Positions 46,462 to 54,402 of a stretch of 64,000 nucleotides of DNA are shown here, piece after piece. The stretch spans positions 167,006 to 231,005 of the forward strand of contig JAQGMJ010000045.1 in NCBI GenBank assembly GCA_028292405.1. The letters are read 5' to 3'. The notes below the pieces were generated by a model, which searched no databases, had not been told where the DNA came from, and worked only from the letters and a program-made list of their open reading frames with translations. Source of the stretch: Betaproteobacteria bacterium. GTDB taxonomy: Bacteria; Pseudomonadota; Gammaproteobacteria; Burkholderiales; JAEUOS01. Made by a program: the position numbers and the translations under genes. Positions within the stretch are counted from its first letter, which is position 1; each line of letters starts with the position of its first letter.

Positions 46462-46872
46462 TTAGTTGCCCAGTTGCAGGGTTTTCAGCATCAGCGACTT
46501 TGCAGTGCTCATCACTTCAATATTGTTTTCATAGCCGCGCGCCGCCGAGATCATGTTGACCATCTCCTCGGCCACGCTGACGTTGGGCAGCGAGACGTAG
46601 CCCTCGGCATCGGCCATCGGGTTCTTCGGGTCGTGCAGGCGCCGCGGCGGCGAATTGTCGGTGGTCACCTGCTTCACCCGCACGCCCTGCGCGCCGGGCA
46701 TGCCGTCGGGCGAGGGCACCGCCTCGAAGATCACCTGGCGCGCCTTGTAGGTCTGGCCGTCCGGGCCGGCGGCCGAGTCGGCGTTGGCCAGGTTGGAGGC
46801 GACCACGTTCAGGCGCTGCCCCTGTGCGGTGGCGGCGGAGCCGGCGATCTGGAATGCGGAAAACAGGGACAT
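46462..46872 (-). CDS. flgC: Flagellar proximal rod protein FlgC
   Basis: 136 aa. MSLFSAFQIAGSAATAQGQRLNVVASNLANADSAAGPDGQ contains the rod motif SNLANADS, and SLPNVSVAEEMVNMISAARGYENNIEVMSTAKSL is the C-terminal family block. Typical length. Lies between flgB and flgD with short gaps. Confidence 0.95.
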   Translation of the reverse strand: MSLFSAFQIAGSAATAQGQRLNVVASNLANADSAAGPDGQTYKARQVIFEAVPSPDGMPGAQGVRVKQVTTDNSPPRRLHDPKNPMADAEGYVSLPNVSVAEEMVNMISAARGYENNIEVMSTAKSLMLKTLQLGN

Positions 46873-46890
46873 GGTGGCTTTCTATTGGGT

Positions 46891-47307
46891 CTAGCTCTGG
46901 ACCGCGCTCAACATTGTCTTGATCTGGCCGTTAAGGAACTTGAGCGCGGCTTCGTAGCGCACCGCGTTTTCGGCGAACTGCGCACGTTCGGAATCCATTT
47001 CGACCGTGTTGCCGTCCACCGAAGCCTGCGAGGCGGTGCGGTATTGCACATTGACCGGCAGCGAGCTCAGGGTGGTGCCGCCGCTATGGCCCGGCGCGGT
47101 GGCGGCCAGTTGCACCGGCTGCGTTGCGGCTGCGCCGTTTTGCGCGCCGGTGGCGTTGGCCAGTGCGCGGCCGAAATCGAAGTCGACCGCCTTGTAGTTG
47201 GGCGTGTCGGCATTGGCGATGTTCGCCGACAGCATCTGCTGGCGCTCGGAACGCAGCTTAAGCGCCGTGCTCTGAAACGATAACGCCTGATCCAATGTGT
47301 CTATCAT
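46891..47307 (-). CDS. flgB: Flagellar proximal rod protein FlgB
   Basis: 138 aa, the standard length. Start MIDTLDQALSFQSTALKLRSERQQMLSANIANADTPNYKA has the ANIANADTPNY rod motif; the C-terminus (VRYEAALKFLNGQIKTMLSAV) fits the family. First gene of the flg cluster; a longer frame upstream extends into the shared flgA/flgB promoter region and is not the real start. A FliA-like element lies about 50 bases upstream. Confidence 0.95.
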   Translation of the reverse strand: MIDTLDQALSFQSTALKLRSERQQMLSANIANADTPNYKAVDFDFGRALANATGAQNGAAATQPVQLAATAPGHSGGTTLSSLPVNVQYRTASQASVDGNTVEMDSERAQFAENAVRYEAALKFLNGQIKTMLSAVQS

Positions 47308-47358
47308 GTGCGGCTCGCTTGAAATGATCCTGCATGCCCGGCGTGGGTTTCCGGGTCC

Positions 47359-47385
47359 ATGGCGGCAATTTGACCAAAAGCTTGA
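47359..47385 (-). promoter_or_regulatory. Weak FliA-like element in front of flgB
   Basis: On the minus strand TCAA (47385-47382), 15 bases, GCCGCCAT (47366-47359). The spacing and the GCCG core are right, but four of twelve positions differ from the consensus. It is reported because the same layout recurs in front of flgA, flgM and flgG. Confidence 0.3.
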
Positions 47386-47441
47386 GCCCGTCATTGCCCC
47401 AATTAGGATGATTTTTACACCGCTGTTCGGCATATGACCCC

Positions 47442-47468
47442 TAAAGGCCGCGCGTAAGCTGCCGTTAT
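47442..47468 (+). promoter_or_regulatory. FliA-like promoter in front of flgA
   Basis: TAAA (47442-47445), 15-base spacer, GCCGTTAT (47461-47468). It matches TAAA-N15-GCCGATAA at all -35 positions and six of eight -10 positions. It ends 28 bases before the flgA ATG. Confidence 0.5.
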
Positions 47469-47496
47469 TGTTTTGTTCGGCTCAAGGCGGCATTCC

Positions 47497-48216
47497 ATGA
47501 AACTGCGCTATCCATTGAACCTCCGGCTGTTGCAAGGCTTGTTGTTCTGCACCGCCCTCGCAGCCGGCGGCCTGCTGGCCTGGGGCACCGCCGATGCCAG
47601 CACCGGCGGCCCTGGCGACCCGCTCAAGCTCTATGTGGAAAAAGCCACCGCCGGGCTGCCGGGGCGGGTCGAAGTCAACATCGGCACCCTGGATGAGCGC
47701 CTGAAGCTCGGCCCCTGCGGCCGGGTCGAACCCTATATTCCCGCCGGCACGCGCCTGTGGGGCAAGACCCAGATCGGCCTGCGCTGTATTGAAGGCAGCC
47801 GCTGGAGCGTGTTTTTGCCGGTCGAAGTGAAGGTTTTCGGCCAGGCCCTGGTCAGCACCCGGCCCCTGGCCTTTGGCGTGCCGGTGAATGCCGACGATGT
47901 GCGCCTGGATGAGGTGGAGTTCACCAAGGAGGCCGGCATGGCGATTTCCGACCCCCGCCAACTCGAAGGCAAGACCACTACCCGGATGGTCGCCGCCGGC
48001 CAGGTCATGCGCATGGAATACCTGCGCACCCCGCCGGCGATCGGCGCCGGCGACCCGGTACGGGTGGTCTACACCGGCGACGGATTCAACATTTCCACCT
48101 CGGGACGCGCCATGGGCAACGCCGCCGAAGGCCAGTCGGTGCGGGTGCAGACCGACGCCGGGCGGATCGTCCAGGGCACCGCCCGGGCCGGCCGAATCGT
48201 CGAAATGCGCCTGTAA
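47497..48216 (+). CDS. flgA: P-ring assembly chaperone FlgA
   Basis: 239 aa, periplasmic. The N-terminal hydrophobic signal (LNLRLLQGLLFCTALAAGGLLAWG) is followed by the FlgA domain with the SAF fold: RLKLGPCGRVEPYIPAGTRLWGKTQIGLRC and, in the C-terminal part, VMRMEYLRTPPAIGAGDPVRVVYTGDGFNIS and GRIVQGTARAGRIVEMRL. It guides FlgI ring formation. ATG 47497 with AAGGCGG upstream is preferred to an earlier in-frame codon that precedes the signal peptide. Heads flgA-flgM-flgN, divergent from flgB. Confidence 0.94.
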   Translation: MKLRYPLNLRLLQGLLFCTALAAGGLLAWGTADASTGGPGDPLKLYVEKATAGLPGRVEVNIGTLDERLKLGPCGRVEPYIPAGTRLWGKTQIGLRCIEGSRWSVFLPVEVKVFGQALVSTRPLAFGVPVNADDVRLDEVEFTKEAGMAISDPRQLEGKTTTRMVAAGQVMRMEYLRTPPAIGAGDPVRVVYTGDGFNISTSGRAMGNAAEGQSVRVQTDAGRIVQGTARAGRIVEMRL

Positions 48217-48234
48217 ACTCCCGCTGTTCCGGAT

Positions 48235-48261
48235 TAAAGTTCCCCCCAAAGGTGCCGTAAA
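48235..48261 (+). promoter_or_regulatory. FliA-type promoter of flgM
   Basis: TAAA (48235-48238), 15-base spacer, GCCGTAAA (48254-48261); six of eight -10 positions match the consensus. A flgM promoter under FliA is known from enteric bacteria and gives the FlgM/FliA feedback loop. Confidence 0.6.
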
Positions 48262-48328
48262 CTCGGTATATGCGATTGGTCACCAGCGGCAAGGCGCCGT
48301 TCCAGACTGATTGCTTTTGGAGTCACCC

Positions 48329-48625
48329 ATGAAAATCAACGGACCTACCGATCCCGCTTCCGCCCTGCAGAACTCGGGCAAGACCAGCGCCAAGAGCGGC
48401 GCGAAAGCGTCGGAAAGCACCAAAGCCGCCTCGGTCAGCTTGAGCGACCTGTCGGCGCACCTGCATGCGCTGGAAGGCAGCAATGGAGCAGACAGCAGCT
48501 TCGACGCCGGCAAGGTGGAAACCATCAAGCAGGCGATCCGCGACGGCAAATTCGGAGTCAATTCGGAAGCCGTGGCCGACAAGCTGATTTCCAGCGCCCA
48601 CGAACTGTTCGGCCAGAAGCACTGA
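48329..48625 (+). CDS. flgM: Anti-sigma-28 factor FlgM
   Basis: 98 aa. The N-terminal half is Ser/Ala/Lys-rich and disordered-looking (PASALQNSGKTSAKSGAKAS), as in other FlgM proteins that are exported through the hook. The C-terminal half (FDAGKVETIKQAIRDGKFGVNSEAVADKLISSAHELF) is the FliA-binding helix region. GGAG 6 bases before ATG 48329. Its stop overlaps the flgN start by one base (TGATG). It is also the candidate target of the STAS protein at 16058-16363 by analogy with HsbA. Confidence 0.95.
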   Translation: MKINGPTDPASALQNSGKTSAKSGAKASESTKAASVSLSDLSAHLHALEGSNGADSSFDAGKVETIKQAIRDGKFGVNSEAVADKLISSAHELFGQKH

Positions 48626-49035
48626 TGGCCTCCCTGCAGCTGATCAACGGCCCGGCCCAGGACGGCGCCGCCGACCATCAGATGGCGCTGGCCGAACGGC
48701 TGCTGCAGGTGCTGGACGAAGAATTCGCCGCCCTCGAATCGAACGACGCGCCCGCCCTGGTGGCGATCGCCGAAGACAAGGCGCGCCTGCTGGGGGCCAT
48801 CGACCCCTACGCCCCCGCCCGCCTTTCCGGCAGCGCACGCCAGCGTTTCGAAGCCCTGCTGCGCGATGGCCGCGAACGCAACCGGCGCAACGGCGAATAC
48901 GTCGCCGCCCAGCATGCCTACGTGCGCGCCCGCCGGGCCGGCCTGTCGGCCGTCGCCGGCCAGTCCTCGTACTACAACGCCGAAGGCGTCAGCCGTTTCG
49001 GCTCCCGCTTCGGCTCGGCCCTCGGCCAGGCCTGA
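48625..49035 (+). CDS. flgN: FlgK/FlgL export chaperone FlgN
   Basis: 136 aa, mostly helical with a coiled-coil N-terminal two thirds (LAERLLQVLDEEFAALESNDAPALVAIAEDKARLLGAI) and a Gly/Ser/Tyr-rich tail (YYNAEGVSRFGSRFGSALGQ) as in FlgN proteins. Chaperone for FlgK and FlgL. Overlaps flgM by one base, so it is co-translated with it. Confidence 0.9.
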   Translation: MASLQLINGPAQDGAADHQMALAERLLQVLDEEFAALESNDAPALVAIAEDKARLLGAIDPYAPARLSGSARQRFEALLRDGRERNRRNGEYVAAQHAYVRARRAGLSAVAGQSSYYNAEGVSRFGSRFGSALGQA

Positions 49036-49186
49036 TCGCCGCGGCGCCCCCGCGCGGCGGCAAACGGCGGAACTGCGGGTGTTTGTCCCCGCTTAGCCAC
49101 GCATCGCTTTCCCCCTCGCTCCCTAGACTGCCAACAGGCGATTTTTCCTGATTTGCAGTGCGAAACAAAAAGAAGGAGCGGACCAA

Positions 49187-50815
49187 ATGTTTGCAAAAGC
49201 GCGATGGCGCGGCCTGACGGCTGTCTCATTTCTCTGCCTGGCGCCCGGCGCCGGCGCGCAGAGCGTCGCCGCCGGCCCGGTCACGCCCGGCACGGCCGAG
49301 GACTTCTTCCGCGAAGCGCCGCGCATCCGGCCGGACAACGCGCCGCCGCCCAGCATCACTCCGCGCCCGCTGATACCGCCGCGCCTGAAGACGGAAGTGC
49401 ACGTCAAGGGCTTCGTCTTCAGCGGCAACACGCTCTATACGCAAGAGCAGTTGCAAGCAATCGCACGCCCCTTGCTCAAGCCGGTGATGTCGCTGGGCGA
49501 GATCCAGTTGCTGGCCGAGCAGATCACCGAACGCATGCATGCCGACGGCTACCTGGTGGCCAGCGCCGCGGTGCCGGCGCAAAAGATCAAGGACGGCCTG
49601 GTGCGCATCGACATCCTCGAAGGCAAGCTTGAAAGCCTGCGCATCATCGGCAACCAGCGCTATTCGGACGAGCGCATCACCTCCTACCTGGCGCCCCTGC
49701 AGGCCGCGCCGGCATTGACCGACAAGGCGCTGGAGCGCAGCCTGCTGCTGCTCAACGAGTTGCCCGGCGTGACCGCGCGCGGCACCCTCGCCCCCGGTGC
49801 GCAATACGGCCAGACCAATCTCGACGTCGAGATCAGCGAGCGGCGCTTTCGCGCCGCCGCCGGCCTGAACAACTACGGCAGCCCGGAACTGGGCCGCGCC
49901 CGCGCCGACCTGTCACTGGACTTTTTCAACCCGCTGCGCATCGGCGACCACGTCAACGTGCGCCTGATCGAAGCGCAAAACAGCCAACTCGGCCTGGGCC
50001 GCATCGGCTACGACTTCGCCCTCGCCCCGGCCTGGCGCGTCTCGCTGGCCGCCGCGCGCATCGACTACCGCGTCGCCGGCGCCTTCTCCGCGCTGCAATT
50101 GTCCGGCAACTCGTTGACCCGCGAGGCCAGCCTGGCGTATGCCTGGGTACGTACCCGCGGCACCAGCCTGACCGTCACCGCCGGCGCACGCGATGTGCGC
50201 ACCAACCAGGAAGCCCTGGGGCAATCCCTCGGCGGCCTGCATGTGCGCGCCGGCTACACCACCCTCTCCGGCTACACCACCTACGGCGGCGGCCTGACCA
50301 GCGGGCTGGCGGCGATCACCAGCAACGGTCGCGGCCAGGCCGGCGCCGGGATCGCCGGCGACGGCATCCGCCTGAAAACAGAACTGGACGTCACCCATGC
50401 CCGGCCGCTGCCCGGTGACTTCGAGATTTCGCAGCGGGTCGCCCTGACCCTAAGTCCGGACGCCCTGCCCGACACCGAGAAATTCAGCCTCGGCGGCCCG
50501 GACTCGGTGCGCGCCTTCCCGATCGCGCAATTGCGCGGCGACGAGGGCTTCCTCTCGGTCACCGAAGTGCGCCGGCGTTTCCGTTTCTACAACACCCAGA
50601 GTTACGTCGGCGCGTTTTTCGACTACGGCTCGATGCGCCTGCGCCAGCCGATGCTGCCGGCCTACCGCGACAGCCTCTCCGGCGCCGGCTTGACCGCCAG
50701 CGTCACCCACGAGCACCTGCGCCTGAAACTGGACGTCGCCCGCGCCATCAGCAGCGACAAGGCGGCCGACGGCCACCGCGCCCGGATCTGGCTTTCGGCC
50801 ACCTGGCTGTTTTGA
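49187..50815 (+). CDS. Two-partner secretion outer-membrane transporter (TpsB, ShlB/FhaC family)
   Basis: 542 aa. Signal peptide (LTAVSFLCLAPGAGAQ) and a short Pro-rich helix region are followed by two POTRA domains (about 70-145, beginning VHVKGFVFSGNTLY, and about 147-225, LESLRIIGNQRYSDERI) and a 16-strand-type beta barrel ending in Trp-Leu-Phe. The conserved barrel-lid motif reads GGPDSVRAFP, with Ala where most members have Gly (VRGF/Y). It should export the TpsA protein encoded downstream. AAGGAG lies before the ATG. A hairpin separates it from the tpsA gene. Confidence 0.92.
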   Translation: MFAKARWRGLTAVSFLCLAPGAGAQSVAAGPVTPGTAEDFFREAPRIRPDNAPPPSITPRPLIPPRLKTEVHVKGFVFSGNTLYTQEQLQAIARPLLKPVMSLGEIQLLAEQITERMHADGYLVASAAVPAQKIKDGLVRIDILEGKLESLRIIGNQRYSDERITSYLAPLQAAPALTDKALERSLLLLNELPGVTARGTLAPGAQYGQTNLDVEISERRFRAAAGLNNYGSPELGRARADLSLDFFNPLRIGDHVNVRLIEAQNSQLGLGRIGYDFALAPAWRVSLAAARIDYRVAGAFSALQLSGNSLTREASLAYAWVRTRGTSLTVTAGARDVRTNQEALGQSLGGLHVRAGYTTLSGYTTYGGGLTSGLAAITSNGRGQAGAGIAGDGIRLKTELDVTHARPLPGDFEISQRVALTLSPDALPDTEKFSLGGPDSVRAFPIAQLRGDEGFLSVTEVRRRFRFYNTQSYVGAFFDYGSMRLRQPMLPAYRDSLSGAGLTASVTHEHLRLKLDVARAISSDKAADGHRARIWLSATWLF

Positions 50816-50831
50816 TTACTGGCGTTCCGGT

Positions 50832-50854
50832 ACCGGTCGTGCTTTACGGCCGGT
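50832..50854 (+). promoter_or_regulatory. Intercistronic hairpin between tpsB and tpsA
   Basis: ACCGGTCGT-GCTTT-ACGGCCGGT forms a 9-bp stem with one G-U pair, 17 bases after the tpsB stop. Only a short ATTTGT follows, so it is a weak terminator at best; it may act as a processing or attenuation site setting the tpsB:tpsA ratio. Confidence 0.4.
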
Positions 50855-50970
50855 GACCGATTTGTAAAAAAGTCTTTAGTTCGCGCGTTTGCTGCCGTTG
50901 AAGCACTGAGATATCGGTCGCGCTGCCCATGGGGCGGCGTGAAAGTCCCAGGCTTCCGGAGAACAACGCA

Positions 50971-53292
50971 ATGAACGCAGCCCGCCCCGCTCCCACGAAA
51001 ACCATCGGCGCCGGGGATCCGCGGCGACCCGCCATGCGCAAGCTGGCCCAGGCCGTCGCGCTGGCCTGCGGCCTGGGCGCCGACCTGGCGCTGGCGGCCC
51101 CCGCCCTGCCCGACACCGGCACCGTGGTGCAAGGCTCGGCCAGCATCAGCAACCCCACCTCCAGCAGCATGCAGGTCAACGTCGGCACCTCGAAGGCGGT
51201 GATCAACTGGAACGGCTTTTCGATCGGCAACGGCGCCTCGGTACAGTTCATCCAGCCCGGATCGGGCTCGGTCGTGCTCAACCGCGTGACCGGCTCGGGG
51301 GCCAGCATGATCGACGGCAGCCTGCAGGCCAACGGCCAGCTGTTCCTGGTCAACCCCAACGGCGTGTTCTTCGGCGCCACTTCACATGTCGATGTCGGCG
51401 GCCTGATCGCCTCCACCCTGGACATCAGCGACAACGCGTTCATGAACGGCTCGTCGTATGTGTTCGACAAGAGCCCCGGCTCGGCGCTGGGCCAGGTGGT
51501 CAACAACGGCAGCATCAATATTGCCAGCGGCGGCTACGCCGGGCTGTTCGGCGAACAGGTGGTCAACGGCGCCAGCGGCGTGATCAGCGCGCCGGCGGGG
51601 CGCATCGCGCTGGCCGTGGGCGAGCGCGTCAGCGTCAGCTTCGACAGCAACCAGTTGCTCAACTTTTCGGTGGACCAGCGCGCCCTCGATTCCGCCGCCT
51701 ACGCGCAAAACAGCGGGCAGTTGCTGGCCGACGGCGGCCGAGTGTCGATGACGGCGATGGTTTCCAACGCGCTGGCCTCGGCCGTGGTCAACCAGAGCGG
51801 CCTGATCCGCGCCCAGGGCGTGGTCGATAAAAACGGCGAGGTCTACCTGTCGGCCGACGGCGGCAACATCGAAGTCAGCGGCAGCATCGAAACCGGCGCC
51901 CTGACCGGCGCCCCGCCCTCCGCGCTCAGCCTGTCGGCCACCGGCGGCGGCATCACGGTAACCAGCACCGGTTCGCTGTCGGCCAACGGCGCCACCGGCG
52001 CCAATCTCTATGTGGTAGCCACCGGCGCGGTTTCGCTCAACGGCAGCATCAGCGCGCAATCTTCCGAAGGCGGCACCAATCTCGCCGTGCAGGGCAGCTC
52101 GATCGCGCTCAACAGCGCCAACGTCGACAGCAGCGCCTACCTCAGCTCCTACATCGTGATGGACGCCAGCGCCGGCGGCATCACGCAAAACGCCGGCGGC
52201 ATCCTGCACTCCGCCACCACGGCCACCGTGCAGCAGGCCGCGGCGGTCGGCGGCTATGCCTTCGCCGGCATCAACCTGACCAGCACCGGCGCGCAAAACC
52301 TCGGCGGCACCGTCTCCGCCTCTTCCCACGGCCCGCAAGGCTGGGCAGTCATCTCGGCGGCCTCCAGCCAGGATTCGGTGACCGTCAACAACGTCTCGGT
52401 CAATACCGACGGCGGCGGCAACTACGCCAATCTTTCGCTTTCCGCCGCCGGCGACGTCACCACCACCGGCAACCTGAGCGCCGCGGCCGACACCGGCCCG
52501 GCCACCGCGATCATCGCCGCCGGCGGCGCGGTACAACTGGGCGGCAACCTCTCGGTACAGGGTAGCTCCGCCAGCAACAGCGCGACCCTGGCGACCATCA
52601 CGGCCGCCGGCGGCGACGTGCACATGGCGCCCGGCACCTCGATCAGCGTATCCGACGGCGGCTCCGGCCCCTCGGCCGGCGCCGGCTTAAGCATCAACGC
52701 GAACCAGGGCCAGCTGGTGCTGGCCGACATCGGCGTGGCCTCCGGCGCCGGCGCGGCGCAAACCCAGCTCTACGGCGCCAACGGCGTGACCATCACCGGC
52801 AACGTCGGCACCACTGGCGATTCCGCGAAAATCGACATCGGCGCCGCCGGCAGTGCAATCGTCGTCGATGCCGGTAAGACCGTGCAGGCCACCGCCACCG
52901 GCGGCAACGCGCAACTCAACGTCTCCACCCCCGGCGGCAGCCTGCAGATCGACGGTTCGCTGCAGACCCAGACGCCGGGCGGCGGCATCGGCCGCATCAC
53001 CACCAACCCGGCTTCGCCCTGGGCCACGCCGGACCCGATACTGGTGCTCGCCGACCCCAGCCAGGAATTGCTCGGCCGCCTGCTGACCCTCGCCCGCACC
53101 ACGCCGTCCAACCCGCTGGCCGGCAACGGCCTGATCGTGATGCCGTCATGGAACATCGTCGGCTTCGGCCCGCTTTCCAACGGCAGCATGGACGCCGCGC
53201 TGGTCGAGGACGATGGCCAGGACAGCATCGTCCCGACCTCCGAAATCAAGGGCGATGGCGCCCCGATCAACGCGGCGATGATAAAGCGATGA
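50971..53292 (+). CDS. Filamentous-haemagglutinin-type secreted exoprotein (TpsA)
   Basis: 773 aa. A long signal peptide ends near ALAAPALPD. The TPS secretion domain follows (about 40-270) with KAVINWNGFSIGNGASVQF, the NPNG block (LFLVNPNGVFFGATS) and DGGRVSMTA. The rest is Gly/Ser/Ala/Thr-rich beta-helix sequence with no Cys, typical of a secreted fibre. It is short for a TpsA adhesin, with no recognised toxin or C-terminal anchor. ATG 50971 with GGAGA 8-9 bases upstream is preferred over an in-frame codon at 50929. Probable role: surface adhesion or biofilm matrix; exported by the upstream TpsB. Confidence 0.88.
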   Translation: MNAARPAPTKTIGAGDPRRPAMRKLAQAVALACGLGADLALAAPALPDTGTVVQGSASISNPTSSSMQVNVGTSKAVINWNGFSIGNGASVQFIQPGSGSVVLNRVTGSGASMIDGSLQANGQLFLVNPNGVFFGATSHVDVGGLIASTLDISDNAFMNGSSYVFDKSPGSALGQVVNNGSINIASGGYAGLFGEQVVNGASGVISAPAGRIALAVGERVSVSFDSNQLLNFSVDQRALDSAAYAQNSGQLLADGGRVSMTAMVSNALASAVVNQSGLIRAQGVVDKNGEVYLSADGGNIEVSGSIETGALTGAPPSALSLSATGGGITVTSTGSLSANGATGANLYVVATGAVSLNGSISAQSSEGGTNLAVQGSSIALNSANVDSSAYLSSYIVMDASAGGITQNAGGILHSATTATVQQAAAVGGYAFAGINLTSTGAQNLGGTVSASSHGPQGWAVISAASSQDSVTVNNVSVNTDGGGNYANLSLSAAGDVTTTGNLSAAADTGPATAIIAAGGAVQLGGNLSVQGSSASNSATLATITAAGGDVHMAPGTSISVSDGGSGPSAGAGLSINANQGQLVLADIGVASGAGAAQTQLYGANGVTITGNVGTTGDSAKIDIGAAGSAIVVDAGKTVQATATGGNAQLNVSTPGGSLQIDGSLQTQTPGGGIGRITTNPASPWATPDPILVLADPSQELLGRLLTLARTTPSNPLAGNGLIVMPSWNIVGFGPLSNGSMDAALVEDDGQDSIVPTSEIKGDGAPINAAMIKR

Positions 53293-53346
53293 GCGCAGCA
53301 CGGAACTACGGTGCGGCACGCGGAGAAATGCGCAGAGAGATGCACC

Positions 53347-53766
53347 ATGCATGACGCCCCGCGCATCCTGATCGTCGACGATTCCGAGGAGGACGTGCTG
53401 CTGGCCGCCGCGCAGATCCGCCGCTGGGCGCGCGACGCGGTGATCCGCCGGGTCGACAATGCCGCCGACTTCAGCGCGGCCATCGAGTCGGGCTCATGGG
53501 ACCTGGTGCTGTGCGACCATGACATGCCCAGCTTCGACTCCGGCGCCGCGCTGGAATTGCTCAACAGCGCCGGGCACCATCTGCCGTTTTTCGTCTATTC
53601 GGGGTATTTCAGTCCGACGCAACGCGAGAACGCGCTGCGCGAAGGCGCCAGCGGCTACGTGGACAAGCGCGACATTGCCGGCCTGATGCGCGCGGTGGAC
53701 GGCACCCTCAATCCCGCGCCGGTCGTGGGGCAGGCGCAGGCGCCGGCTGCCGGCAAGGCCGCCTAG
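53347..53766 (+). CDS. Stand-alone receiver protein
   Basis: 139 aa. One receiver domain: RILIVDDSEEDVLLA, phosphoacceptor Asp57 (LVLCDHDMPSFDSG), Lys in YVDKRDIAG, and a Pro/Ala-rich tail of about 20 residues. The DHDMPSFDS type is common in receivers that accompany PAS kinases. Follows tpsA by 54 bases and shares its stop codon zone (CCTAGG) with the convergent receiver gene: the two stops overlap by 3 bases. Confidence 0.85.
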   Translation: MHDAPRILIVDDSEEDVLLAAAQIRRWARDAVIRRVDNAADFSAAIESGSWDLVLCDHDMPSFDSGAALELLNSAGHHLPFFVYSGYFSPTQRENALREGASGYVDKRDIAGLMRAVDGTLNPAPVVGQAQAPAAGKAA

Positions 53767-54221
53767 GCGGCGTCGGCCGGGAGCTGGTTGATGCCCAGCC
53801 AGTAGTGGGTAAGGCGGGCCAGCGAGTCCATCAGTTGCTCGAAATTCACCGGCTTGACTACATAGCTGTTGACCCCGGAGTCGTAGGCCTCGGCGAGGTC
53901 GCGCTCTTCCTTCGATGACGTAAGCATCACCACCACCAGGCGCTTCATGCCGGCGTCCGCCCGGATCGCCTTCAGCACTTCCAGGCCGGTAAGCTTGGGC
54001 AGCTTGAGGTCAAGCAGGATCAGCTTGGGGCGCGCGGCGCGCGAGCGCGCGGCATAGGCGCCGCGGCAGAACAGGTAGTCCAGCGCCTCGACCCCGTCGG
54101 CCACCCGCGCCATGGTCACAGCCACCCCGCCGCGCTTGAGCGCACGGCTGATCAGTTCGGCATCATTCGGATCATCTTCGACCAACAGGATGTCTGCACC
54201 GAGATCGGTGGCCAGGGTCAC
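53763..54221 (-). CDS. Rcp1-like response regulator
   Basis: 152 aa, single receiver: DILLVEDDPNDAELISRALKR, phosphoacceptor Asp71 (LILLDLKLPKLTG), Ser/Thr in MLTSSKEERD, Lys in SYVVKPVNFEQL. This is the phytochrome-associated (Rcp1) type, which pairs with kinases having the HDLRAPLR-type HisKA found in the gene directly upstream. Start is GTG at 54221 with GAGGAG 7 bases before it, a clear ribosome site. Transcribed after the 1188-aa kinase across a 181-base gap. Confidence 0.88.
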   Translation of the reverse strand: MTLATDLGADILLVEDDPNDAELISRALKRGGVAVTMARVADGVEALDYLFCRGAYAARSRAARPKLILLDLKLPKLTGLEVLKAIRADAGMKRLVVVMLTSSKEERDLAEAYDSGVNSYVVKPVNFEQLMDSLARLTHYWLGINQLPADAA

Positions 54222-54402
54222 GGTCTGCTCCTCTTCGCGTCTTCGTCTGCTAGGTTGCCCATGCCAAATTCATCCTCGGATCGACAAGATCCCAATGACC
54301 TTGGCATACGCGTTCCCACCGACCAGCGGCGTTCACCAATTCTAGCAGGCTGTGTCCAAAACTCACACAGCAACCCGCCGCACGCGGGCCGCCCAAGGCG
54401 CA

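Noticed and set aside
50872..50910. Possible FliA element before tpsA (TTTA-N15-GCCGTTGA)
   Set aside because: The -10 half equals that before flgG, but the -35 half matches at only two of four positions, so it is too weak to claim.
50816..50970. c-di-GMP riboswitch in the tpsA leader
   Set aside because: Neither the GEMM-I conserved core nor a tetraloop/receptor arrangement can be found; only a simple hairpin is seen.
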